A stretch of DNA of 64,000 nucleotides. Origin: Pomacea canaliculata. Taxonomy: Eukaryota; Mollusca; Gastropoda; Architaenioglossa; Ampullariidae. Shown here in pieces: positions 1 through 10,685 of this stretch; within the stretch, counting starts at the first letter, position 1; each line of letters begins with the position of its first letter. The stretch spans positions 11,066,192 through 11,130,191 of the forward strand of contig NC_037603.1 of NCBI RefSeq assembly GCF_003073045.1, given 5' to 3'. The translations under genes and the position numbers were made by a program. The notes under the pieces were generated by a model. It saw only the letters and a program-made list of their open reading frames with translations. It ran no database searches and was not told the DNA's origin.

Positions 1-3000
1 TTTTGTTTTTTTTTAAAAAAACATGCTAGTTCAAGAGCTCCCTCCTTTCTCTGCACACACATTAGTTTACCTAAATTGATTATGATGTTTGCGAGACTAA
101 GGTTTGATGCATATATGCGATATATATTTTGTACCTGTGACTATGAAGAATTGAAATGATGGTCAAATGCTTGATTCATCCCTGTTTGGGAACCTTGTGT
201 ATACACGATGTGTAGTAGATGGTGAGCAAGCTATAAAGACATCACTACACTGTGAAGTATTCATGCTGACATCTATGAATTAACACAACCTATCGTATCG
301 TGTAATATATATATAACCATATCAGACGATGAAATGCTATAAGGTTCAGCAGTTCGCGCTATCAGCCAACAACGGACAAAGACACATTCACTCATTGCAG
401 GCCCACGCTTTGAACAATGAGTGTGGTCGGACTCGACTAGAGGCAGTGGTCGAGATTGACTTATGGTTGTGTCAAGTCTACTTACTGTTGGCCATATCGG
501 CAAGAGTCGAAGAAAGAAAAAAAATATTTTAAATGAAGAAATTTTATTTGATATCAAGTGCTTCATGTTAAGAAACACATAAATGAGGCAGTAAGAACGA
601 AAACGTTCTCATCCTTAATAAAAATCGTAAAAATTTCCATATCTAATCATATTCTCACTTACAACTCAAGTAAAATAATAACATATGTATATATCAACAG
701 CAGCGATATGACCGATAAAGAAATAAAAAAAAAAAACCAAACCCCCACCGAGATTAAGATAAGGAAACAAAATCTAGTTTGGTCTGTCATCCTGAAATGG
801 TTGTACAGTTTTTTCTCACTGAACATATATGCAAGGACGAATATAATACTCTACAGGTGGTCGCTGTCACCTAAATGCGGCAGTCAGCTTGTGTGAATTT
901 TCTATTGTCATCACCGCTCGTCAAAAGTCCTTCATCGGGCAAGTTCCTCTTCTCCCATCACCTGCTGACAACAGTACCACATCCAGCACGAGGGCTGAGC
1001 GGAAAGGGTGAAAAGTTTCCGTTTTCATTACGTGGCCAACAACGTTTAGAGCTTGCAAGTGTTGTGATTCCCGTGCACGCATCATAAAGAAATGTTCTGT
1101 TCAACAATAACTTTTTCTGGCATGCCCCTCGCATTTTTACACATCTTGTTGTACTTTTTCTTAATCCACTGTCTGAAACGACTGCTAATTAAGATAACAA
1201 AAGACCGCGTCTAAGTCATGAAAGTTAGGATTATTATGGTTCATAGAGATAAATCTTTCCTACTACGGAATTCAAGCCATGAAGACGATGCATTTTTAGA
1301 AAATACTACCACTTTCTCTCTTTCTTTTGTTGAGAATCCAAAAATATTTCCAGTGTCTCTTTGCTCATAAAATACCCCCACCCCCGATAGGTTTTTGTGA
1401 TACTTTATTTTCAGAGAGTTTCTAGCACTCAGGGTGCCTTAAAAACGCTAACAAAAATTTTTTGGCCTCGTCGATCTTGTTTGGTAATGAATCTCTGTGC
1501 TGTATGTATTGTCTAACTCCTAGGCCGGGTTTTTCTCTGACCTGTGACCCACTACATTAGCTACGCAACATACAAAAGAGCTTAGTTCTGTGTTTAATTT
1601 AAATGGAATTATCTTTCGCATCTCTCTTGTCTGTGTGCCTGTCTGTTCGCCTGTATTCCGAAAACAATGTTTATTTTTTTGCATAGTAACTTATTTTGAT
1701 GTAGGACGTGATACTGACATCGAGTGTGTTAGCAGTTAATATTAATTTCCCAAACAGCAAGAATAGGTTTCTAGAACAAGAAAATATCGCCTTCTATCTT
1801 TACAATGCCTTCCCAGATCATCCTTTCCTTTTATCTTCCTTCCTTCTGTTTTCTTTTTTATATTTCTCCTTTCATTCCTTCCAAGCTGTCAGGACAACGC
1901 ATGAACTTCCTCCACAAGCCATCGATTATTGGACGCCAGTTAAATTTCAGAATACCACAGATTGTTCTAATGAGTCTTACTAAACTCTGGTTAACAACTT
2001 CACTACCATCCGCATTGAGACGTTTTTCCTCCTAGTGTTCAATTCATTCTCATGAATCATGGATGTTTCCTGTTAACAATACCAGATTCTACCGTCCAGT
2101 GAGATTTGACCCAAACTCCATGTAGTCTGGAGATATACAACAGTGTAAATGTCGTTTAATCGGTGGATACCTGCAGCTTGACCCTGCAACCAGCATCTGT
2201 TTACTGCATTTGGTCATCGCCCAGTACATCCCCCTCCCCTACACGCTCCTCCTACACCGTTCCACTACACTCGTTTTATCCGAGAATGCGTACGAAGAGT
2301 TTCTCGTTATGGGACCCCTAATCCTTGACCCTGCTGCAATGAAGGCATTGTCAAGTGGGGACAATAACAGGCAGTACATGTTTTCTCAATTTCTGGACTC
2401 ATTTCTTGTATAGTCACAAGATACTTTTTGTGTCCTTGATCTTCAAAACAAAGATCTGACGACAATTGTTATCATTCTCCAATTCAAGAATTAAATGTTT
2501 TACCTTATTGTCTTTAATAGTTTAGGGCCATCATTCTGTGGATGAGAATCCAATCACGTGTCTCGAATGAACTCGTGTAGGACGGTTGCGACTGTCTGAC
2601 CGCAAATTTTAGCAAAATGAATGGAGACCAAAACCTCTCCTTGTGTTCTCCTTAGGAAGTTTCGATGGATGAAAAAATCAAATGATAAGAAAAGTCTTTC
2701 TGGTTACAAGCGTCAAACAAAAGAATGAAAGAGTAACCAGTATTGTATTCCGAAATGTTTGAATTTAATGTAGTAAAGACTGAACCAACAACACGTCGTT
2801 TTACACTCAATAACTTGCACTTACCTAAGGAGTGGAAATTTATTCTAGTAATCTGTTCATCGGCCTAGTACATCCAGTACATCCTGTCCATCAGAAGATT
2901 GCCAACACTGTGTATGATACAGAGGAACTTGCTGCTGACTCTTCTGTGATGTTGCTGAGCAGGCAGTATGTTTAACTCTTTATCAAAGACATACCTTCCT

Positions 3001-3340
3001 CTATTTATTATATGGGACAGATTACCCGTCAGCCTTCGACACTTACCACATTTAAATCCGAACTTAAGACAAATCTTAAGTATCAATCGACAAAAACAAA
3101 AAAAATTATGAGATAGAAGAACAAAGAAATATAATATTATGGACTATTTATTCATTACATATTATTCGAATCATTCTTATTTCTCCTTCACAAAAGTTCT
3201 TGTAGATGTGTTTCCGTGTCCAGACCCTGCAGATCAGGTTTTACCCTGGATCCATATGGTGTGCTTGGCTGCACACTTGTTTGGACGGCCATAATGGAGT
3301 TCGTTCGTTTCCATGGTAATCGTGAAATTACTGGGCTAAG
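1..3340. other. Unannotated AT-rich flank
   Basis: I see no gene, RNA or mobile element that I can name here. The open frames are short, show no recognisable protein motif and are not repeated elsewhere in the window. Pyrimidine-rich tracts (about 1800-1880) and A/T runs are present. Confidence 0.5.
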
Positions 3341-3463
3341 GTCTGCAGATTGTAGCTATTCCCAAAATCCGAGTAAACAACATTCTTCCTTTTTAAGACT
3401 TTTTAACAATAGACTGCAATTATCATCATTAGTCAGAAACGATACCAAAATGGATGATTTAAG

Positions 3464-5324
3464 CAGGATGCCCAACCATATCCGGCACTCGAAGCTTCTG
3501 CCCACAGTACAGGAAATCGGCATGTTAGTAATAAAAGGAAAAAAAAAAAAAAACCCGGAAAAAAAAACCCGGAAAAAAAGGAAAGAAGAAGAAGTATTTA
3601 TCGCTACGTAGGAGCGTCTCTCAATGTTTCGATGGATTTCATTCTTGATTATCGTCTTGGGAGGAAACCAGTGTTTGAGAACGAGAGACGCCGCATTCCA
3701 CAGGGGATTAGTGATCTTTTGATTGGTTAATATTTGAATCAGTCGTTAAAAGAGATTGAAAATACAGACTCCGGGCTTTCTAGCAAGGTATAAGACAATG
3801 GGGTTCTGACAGGGAAGCAATACCGAAACTAGCGTTTGAATTTCGTCATTTTCCCTGTGGAATCAGGACGGATCGACTTGGGGTACTCGATTAAAATGTT
3901 TTTTAAGACAATTTCTAACTTTTATTTATACATAGAAGTGTATTTTTCTGTTAGTTCAATAACCAAGGAATCCATTTTTAAAGAAAAGTCAAACTGCACA
4001 AAATTGACCACTCAGCACCTGTCGGGGCCTCTAGTAGGAAAATGTCGTCATGTCGCTGCGAGTCTCACAAGTTGCGCGCTGGTGAAATGGGAGAGCCGAA
4101 GAAAACGCAGAGAGTGCAGAAACTCCTAGAAAAGTTGACAGATTCTTTAATTTTTATGCAACATGATAACAAGCCAACGTGTTTGATTTGCAAAGAAAGT
4201 GTGGCTGATTTTAAGGAACACGGCACTGTTGAAGCAAGCACAAGAACAAGTATGGCGCATCCTTGGTTCGGCCACACAGAAAAGATTGCTAACTTACGTC
4301 AAGAAATTGGGGCTTGACGAGACTATTTACAAGAAAAGACAAGAAAATGAGGCGATGTAAGGGCAAGCCTACCGAGTTGCTTCACATTTTGAGCAGAGAA
4401 GTGAAGCCATTTTCCGACGATGATGCGTAAAAAAGTGCTTGCATGACATGAGATTGAAATTTTTATGACGGAGAAATCAAAGCAAGTGCCTCAGCTGAAC
4501 GACCCCTCGTGGTTGTGGGATTTGGTGATTTTATGCGACATCACGTCACATCTGAATGAACTCAACACCAAACTACAAGGGAAAGACAAGTTGATTTCGC
4601 ATGTGTATGTGGACATAGCAGCATTCCTAGCGACATTACAACTCTTCATTCAGCAGGCGGGAAGGATGGAGCTTGTCCACTTCCCAACGTGTACATCTCT
4701 ACGTCAGGATCAGCAGCTAAATATGTCTTTCCCCAAGGCAAGAATGATACAACTTCTGGGGCTCTTGAAGGATAATTTCGATGAAAGATTTAAGGATTTT
4801 CATGATTTGAAGGATGAAATACGTCTCTTCTAAAATCCATTTGTGGCAGATGTGTCAAGTGCCCCGACAGACCTGCAACTGGAACTGATTGACTTGCAAA
4901 GCCAGACATCCATGCTTGACAAATTTCGAGCGTGTTGCCTGCAGAAACTTGCCCAAATCTCCGAAATCAAGCGTTAAGGATGATCACGATGTTTACAAGT
5001 ACTTATGTGTGTGAACAAACGTTTTCAGTGATGAAACGGGCGAAACCCGTCTTACGTCATCGCCTTGCGGACGAACATTTCGATTCACGTGCTCAGACTT
5101 GGTGTTTCTGCGATGCAGCCGGACATTCAGAAGTTGGTTTCGGAAAAACAACTTCAAATATCCCACTAATTACTACATAATTAATGGTAAGTACAACATG
5201 TTTCTAATAAAAATGGTGTCTGTTCTATTTTTGTTTCTTTTTTGTATTTTTGCGGTGAAGCGGCCCGTGACACGCGTGTCGGTAAATGGATCTATCCCCA
5301 GGCCGAAAAAAGGTTGGGCATCAT
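3464..5324 (+). mobile_element. Decayed hAT transposon with 8-bp target duplication
   Basis: The element starts CAGGATGCCCAACC and ends GGTTGGGCATCAT, an imperfect terminal inverted repeat. GATTTAAG stands on both sides (3456-3463 and 5325-5332), the 8-bp target duplication expected for hAT. It contains a broken transposase gene. Its first ~150 bases and last ~180 bases match, in reverse orientation, the two ends of the 457-bp element at 9330-9786, so the two belong to one family. The paralogous site at about 33840-33860 is empty and reads straight through. At 1.86 kb with multiple stops it cannot be autonomous; the central transposase region appears deleted. Confidence 0.85.
4042..5180 (+). 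pseudogene. hAT transposase remnant (GTF2IRD2/ZBED-like)
   Basis: Three disconnected coding pieces on the + strand resemble the hAT-type transposases often annotated as general transcription factor II-I repeat domain protein 2-like. Piece one (4042-4317) has a BED-like zinc-finger half, PTCLICKESV. Piece two (4465-4833) carries LWDLVILCDITSHLNELNTK followed by LQGKDKLISHVYVDIAAF. Piece three (4932-5180) carries the C-terminal dimerisation signature NLRNQALRMI, then STYVCEQTFSVMK. Frameshifts, a stop before 4320 and loss of most of the catalytic core between pieces one and two make it a pseudogene. The family assignment rests on motif recognition only. Confidence 0.8.
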
Positions 5325-5332
5325 GATTTAAG

Positions 5333-7050
5333 GGATAGGAAACAGAGAAATCAAAGTATTTCAGCTAATAAGTATACAGCATAGACAAACAAACCAACAA
5401 CCCAAACAAACAAAATCAGCATGAAATACAAAGCATACAAAACAGCAAAAACCGAAAATATTCAGAATAAAAACAGCTTCAAAAAGAGACAACTGGCCAT
5501 TAACAGTTATCGAGGCTATAAATCGACTTTGCACAAATCTGTTGTCATCATCATCATCATTTTTCTGCCTGTAGAAAATCTTTACACAAAGAGATTGTTG
5601 TTGGTGATTACATTTTAATGTTGCAAACGACCAGTAGATTGTAAGACACAATATAGAACCGAGCAAGCCTATTCGAAGATTATATTTTCACCTGGGCAAG
5701 AAGGGAAGGAGATGTCGGAGGGTCTGTAGCTTACAGGACCTGTTCACTTTGTGTCTAGCATTCAAGGCTGAACACACGGGCTCAAAGGTAAAGCAATTTT
5801 TTCACGCATTAGACATGAAACATTTCTGTTAAAATTCGATACTTTTAAGACTATTTTTCCAAGCTACAAGACGAATGATCTTCTCAGTAATTTAATTATT
5901 TGTAAAGTTTGTCTAGATTTTAACTTTTTAAATAATAGCAACATGCAGACTGCTTCAAATGGCGGACCGCTTGTAGCTTCTGATAGGATGACAAACTCAT
6001 TGTACTTCTAAAAGACAGAAGACTAACACCCACACACCTCTTTGGATAATTTCTGTCTAGTATGCCTTACTTTGTTTAAGTGCTTCAGTTTAGGAATAAG
6101 TTTCATATTTTTTCATAGCGATCAAATGAAGCAAATGACGGTTGAACATAATCTTGCTCAGGAATGACCTTAAAGCATTGAACTTAGCAGTTCTATTTCA
6201 TTTTAGATACTGATTTTTAATGATCAGAGAAGTAGTCATGTGACAGTTGTTGCTGTAAAATACTGTTATTGAGTATTCTGGATCAACTTAGTATCAATAT
6301 GTTTAAATATGTCAACACTAAAGAGGAAAAGTAGCTTTGTAGTACTTAGTGTTAATGAATCAGAGAAAAATTGCAACTTTGCATTTGTCCCTCCTAACAG
6401 AAACAAGTTAGAGAAGGGACACTTAAAATCCACGTGAAGTGGAAGATTTTCCCCTCTCATATTCAATAACAGCAAAACCACTCGAGTTCGCAGAACAAGA
6501 CATGTTTTCGTCACGTGTCATTTGAAGATTGTCTTTTTAATGTTCAGTCTGTTTCGTTGGTACTCCAGTCACCGAAGCAACTTGAAACTGTAAAGTTTGT
6601 CACTGACTGCCACCTAATTTTCCTCCTCAGTGAGACTTGCCAAAGTGATGACAGTGTGTTTGTCGGTCTGACTCCAGTGGGCTGCTGCTTGGAATCTTTT
6701 CCCCCATCATTTACCTGGGGGCGCCATCGTATTCATCTAAGGATCATTTGATAAGTACGTGTTTTTTTAAAGTCTGCTTTGTCTTTCTCGTCTACATCTT
6801 TTAAATTTGTACATCTCTTTTTTTGTCTCCAAAATTTTAGAATTTTAGATGCACTTGCTCTGCATGTATAGGCCACCTTCGAGCGTGAAGAACAAACTTA
6901 TTATCTTTTTCGCCATGATTTGCTAGATTGCAGCAACACACTCTTGACCGCCCAATACTTTTATGGGATATTAATGAGTCATCCTGAAACTCCAGGTAGA
7001 ACTGGTTATGATGTTATCATTTTATAATCGAAAATTTTGTTGGGTGATAA
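5333..7050. other. Intergenic, no gene recognised
   Basis: Up to about 6030 this is part of the old duplicate block. From 6030 to 7050 I see only short open frames without recognisable motifs and no repeat shared with the rest of the window. Confidence 0.45.
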
Positions 7051-7059
7051 TAACCTGTT

Positions 7060-7625
7060 GTTTGCAAAGTCTCTTTAGTGTCTTGACCAGTCGGTTTTCA
7101 CGATGTTGTTCTGCTTACATCCTTATAGAAAGAACGACAACTGCGGGCTTGCATCTTCTCTCCTTCAAAGACGACTAAAAGCTTAAATCCCTTGGAAACA
7201 TCTTTACGGACAACTTTTCATCACAAGAACGGATTTGAAAATCTTTACGAACCGACGATTATGTATGTATAGAAGCATCGCTGTATTACACTGTATTTTG
7301 GGTACATCTTCATTGTCACACCTAGCGACATCCCGTTGTGAAAGTTTCAAGATATCATTCGGTATCCAAGTAAGACCAATCTGTTGCTACAATATCTCAG
7401 TTAACTTTGATTTCCTTTGCTTTTATATGAAAATACCAACGTGAAAGATTCCAAGAATTAATTATTTACTGCTTACTTGCATGCTGTTGTAAGAGCCTTC
7501 ACTTCAGCTCATCACCTTTGGCAGGTGCGTATGTGTCCCTACACCAGGTTCATACACAGTTTATCATGAAGGAGGACTTGGGAGTTTACCTACAGAATAC
7601 GAGGAAAGAAAGCTGGACAGGAGAT
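7060..7625 (+). pseudogene. Relic upstream region of a lost fucosyltransferase gene
   Basis: This stretch matches, in order, the sequence found 200-700 bases upstream of every exon A. The blocks are AAGTCTC.TTAGTG, the CTTGGAAACATCTTTACGGA block (about 7188-7226), ATGTATGTATAGAA, ATATCTCAGTTAACTTTGAT, CATCACCT and the GGAGGACTTG block (7570-7582). At about 7625-7640 it does not continue to exon A. It jumps into the start of the next upstream unit (AGGACAAACGTTGAAGTCG). It therefore looks like the 5' part of an array unit whose gene body was removed. It is closest in overall divergence to the upstream region of gene 5 (36430-36900). Confidence 0.6.
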
Positions 7626-7635
7626 AAGACAGGAC

Positions 7636-9321
7636 AAACGTTGAAGTCGTGCATTCGCCAGACAAAGTAACTGTTGGTACACAAGCGATGACGATGTATT
7701 GTGTCGTGAGTACAGGCGGCTCAACGGCTTTGCTTGCTGAATGCTCCGACGCCAATTTACTCATGACGTAAAACGTGACTGACGACATATGGGTACAATA
7801 ACGGACAAAGGAAACAGAAAGTTCTCGAAAGATCGGTGGATGTGCAGCAAGAGAGGGAGAAAGAGGGAGAGATCTGCGCCAGCAACTTGTCAGGTTTGTT
7901 GTGGTTTGTACGTGTTCCAATGAACGGTGTGGAATTCGATACATTTTAATATGATTAGTACTGATTAGTATCGATGTGCATTAAAGATTTGGGGGTGTAG
8001 TATGTTAGCCGTGAAGTTGCTGTCGCTGTTCTCCTTCTGCTGCTCCTTTTCTTAAGAACGAGAACGAGGCTGCACCTAACTGGGATGACAGCTCTCGGAC
8101 TCCACAACTATTTCTTTACATATTTGGTTATTTCTGCACTTGATATGCAGTTTGTTCTGTATGTTCATCATTGACTGGGTTTTACTTTCTGCTGTGTTTT
8201 TGTAAGCGTCATTGGGAATCATGTAGAGTTTTCTTCTTCAACAATTCTTCAGGGCGTTGCCAGTGTCAGCCATTACTTTATCAGTTTTAACGTACATACG
8301 GAAACCACATTAACTTCTCGTTGGAATATCTTTCAAGAGAGTAATTATTTTAATCATGACTGTCTTTGTTGTACACGACAATTATTCTGGTTTCACTGCA
8401 TCTCTCCAACTCCTTTCCTTGTTTCAAGATCGACTGTTTGATCTACAACTACTATTTTGCTTCTCTAGTACAAATCTAGAAAATTCTGCGCTGCGCGTCA
8501 TCATTGTCGTCATATTCGCAGTTGCGTCATTCATATTTCATTTCGCTTTGACTTTAACTTTCTGTTTTACTTTCAGTTCTAGAAAGATAAGTCGATGGAC
8601 AGCAAGATATATAAATATATATATATAAAGCTGATGCTGAAGATTCTTATCTATCAGGATGCAATATTGCAAGATCTGAGTAACCGGCATCCTGTCTGGT
8701 CTGAATCCAGTCTGTTCACATTGTTGTACAATGGTCTGGTAACAACAGTGAACAAATTGTGAAGCATTTGCAGGAAGCCTTTTAGCTCAAGACCTGGAGA
8801 AGATGAGGACAGACACCCACACTGGATGATCAGTGTATTGGTGAATGGAGAAAGAAATTTATTTACAGAATAAATATTTTGACCCTCTAGGCAATCACTA
8901 TGTATTCACTCTGCTATTAAAACATTTTGTTGGATAATGATAATCAACAATGGGAGTATGTGTACAGTAGATATTAGAATAAATTAATAATTTTTAATAA
9001 ACATAACATGTCCCAAAGGTCTTTGAACAATGGTTCTATAGTAAGTAAGGTTTATTGTTTCTTTAGAAGTGCATCCTGCTGTTTGCGAAGTCTCGTTAGT
9101 GTTTAGACCAATCGGTTTTAACGATATTGTTCTCTTTACAGTAACAACAACTGCTGGATTTTATATGGCTTATCTCCTTCAAAGATAGTTTAAAGTTTAA
9201 ATTCCTTGGATACATCTTTACGGACAACATTTCATCACAAGCACGGCCTGCGACGGGATTGAACAAAATTGTTTACCTAACAACAACGATGTATGTATAA
9301 AAAGTAGTGTTTTAGTGTATT
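7636..9321 (+). repeat. Upstream unit of gene 1, left part
   Basis: About 1.7 kb nearly identical to 13460-15170 (before gene 2) and 20215-21850 (before gene 3), and less fully to 28310-29000, 41400-42100 and 51130-51850. It contains a TATA-like run (TATATAAATATATATATATAAAG, 8606-8631) and the CTTGGATACATCTTTACGGA block at 9202-9240. It may hold the promoter or an untranslated first exon, but no splice donor could be chosen with confidence. Confidence 0.6.
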
Positions 9322-9329
9322 GTGTGGAG

Positions 9330-9786
9330 CAGTGATACCCAACCTTTTTCGGCCTGCGGGCCATATCCATTTCGGACAGCCGTGTCGCGGGCCACTTCAC
9401 CTCAAAAATATAAAAAAGAAAAAAAAAATAGAGCAGATACCATTTTTTTATTAGAAACAAGTTGTACTTGCCGTTAATTATGTAGTAATTAGTGGGATAT
9501 TTGAAGTTGTTTACCCGAAGCCAACTTCTGAATGTCCGGCCTCATCGTAGAGACACCAAGTTGGAGAACTGAATAAAATGTTCGTCCATCGAAAAAAAGA
9601 TTGAGAGACGCCCCTTCGTGGGGATAAATACTTCTTCCTTTTTTTTCGTTTTTTTCTGTTTTTTAAAATTATTATTATTATTACTAACATGCCGATTTCC
9701 TGCACTGTGGGCAGAAGTTTCGCGGGCCGGATGGCACCGCGTCGCGGGCCGGATATGGCCCGCGGGCCGTAGGTTGGGCATCCCTG
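9330..9786 (-). mobile_element. Non-autonomous hAT element, internally deleted
   Basis: It begins CAGTGATACCCAACCTTTTT and ends AGGTTGGGCATCCCTG, terminal inverted repeats of the family seen at 3464-5324. GTGTGGAG flanks it on both sides (9322-9329 and 9787-9794). The equivalent positions before genes 3, 6 and 8 read GTGTGGAGTATAACTACATC without interruption, so the insertion is confined to this copy. The interior is the two ends of the larger family member joined together. GC-rich GGGCC repeats lie next to both ends. Confidence 0.9.
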
Positions 9787-9794
9787 GTGTGGAG

Positions 9795-10141
9795 TATAAC
9801 TACATCTTTACAAAGTGACATTTCTTTGTGAAAGTTTAAAAATATCAGCAGATATCCAGGTATCACCAAATATCACTGCCACATCTCAGTTAACTTTGAT
9901 TTCCCGTGCGTTTGTTATGGGAAAAACCCAGTGTGAAATATTTCCGTTACTGATTATACTGTGCTTACTTGCTTGTTGTTGCTAAAAACAACCAATCATG
10001 ACAGCCCATCACCTCTGGTAGATACATACACAGGTACCTAGTACCGTTTCACATGCAGTTTACCATGAAGGAGGACTTGAGAGTCTACCTGCAGAATACG
10101 ATGAAAGAAAGCTGGACAGAAGATACGACAACTTAATAACC
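9795..10141 (+). repeat. Upstream unit of gene 1, middle part
   Basis: This continues the unit interrupted by the element at 9330-9786. It carries ATATCCAGGTATCACCAAAT, CTCAGTTAACTTTGATTTCC, the CATCACCTCTGG block and GAAGGAGGACTTGAGAGTCT, all shared with the other array units. No coding exon is assigned. Confidence 0.55.
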
Positions 10142-10149
10142 ATCTAGAA

Positions 10150-10516
10150 CAGGGGTCTCAAACTCATATTAGCATGTGGGCCGCAGTGGAAAGTAACAGC
10201 CAGTCAGCGGGCCGCACCACGAAAAGAAAATGTTTTTTCATTAAATTTTACGAACACTACTGTCACTGCAGTTAAATGCTAAAATAAAGTTTTTATAATT
10301 ATTAATTACATTTAGTGTAGTTTATTACATGCACAGGCAGTTTAGTTTATTAAAATAAGTTGACGTTGTCTCTGTCACTAATAACGGGTGTAATTTTCAC
10401 TGCGGGAGTTAATCACCAAGCACAACATACATATACACCGCGGACGTGGCCGAGGGCCGCACAAAAATGTTTCGCGGGCCGCATTCGGCCCGCGGGCCGC
10501 GTGTTTGAGACCCCTG
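10150..10516. mobile_element. Second-family non-autonomous hAT element
   Basis: The ends are CAGGGGTCTCAAACTC and GTTTGAGACCCCTG, a clear terminal inverted repeat, flanked by ATCTAGAA on both sides (10142-10149 and 10517-10524). The equivalent site before gene 2 (about 15307-15330) is uninterrupted (ATAACCATCAGAAACCATGA). The element has GC-rich subterminal GGGCCGC blocks and no transposase. It lies about 170 bases before the splice acceptor of gene 1 and could have altered expression of that gene; this is inference. Confidence 0.9.
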
Positions 10517-10685
10517 ATCTAGAACCATAAATGATTTGACCTGCTGATTTCAGGAGTGACGAGGACCACAACTTTATTCTTAACAGAATAATCTTTCCAT
10601 GTGTATGTTTAATTATCTCTGAATGAACATTACCACACAGAAAACAAATTCATGCAATATTTTATATCAAAATATTTGCTTTCAG

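Larger units (their letters stand above)
3340..6030 (+). repeat. Old segmental duplicate, copy 1 (pairs with 33750-34510)
   Basis: Short blocks on both sides of the hAT element match 33750-34510 in the same order and orientation: the stretch around 3430-3450 (GTCAGAAACGATACC), the stretch after 5333 (ATAGGAAACAGA, then TATTTCAGCTAA), the stretch near 5540 (GTTGTCATCATC against a similar block) and the stretch at 5955-6030 (AAATGGCGG...CTTCTGATA...ACACAG-like). The match is diverged, so the duplication is older than the fucosyltransferase copies. The partner lacks the hAT insertion. Confidence 0.6.

Noticed and set aside
329..896. Short open frames at the left end
   Set aside because: They show no motif, no coding-like composition and no copy elsewhere in the window.
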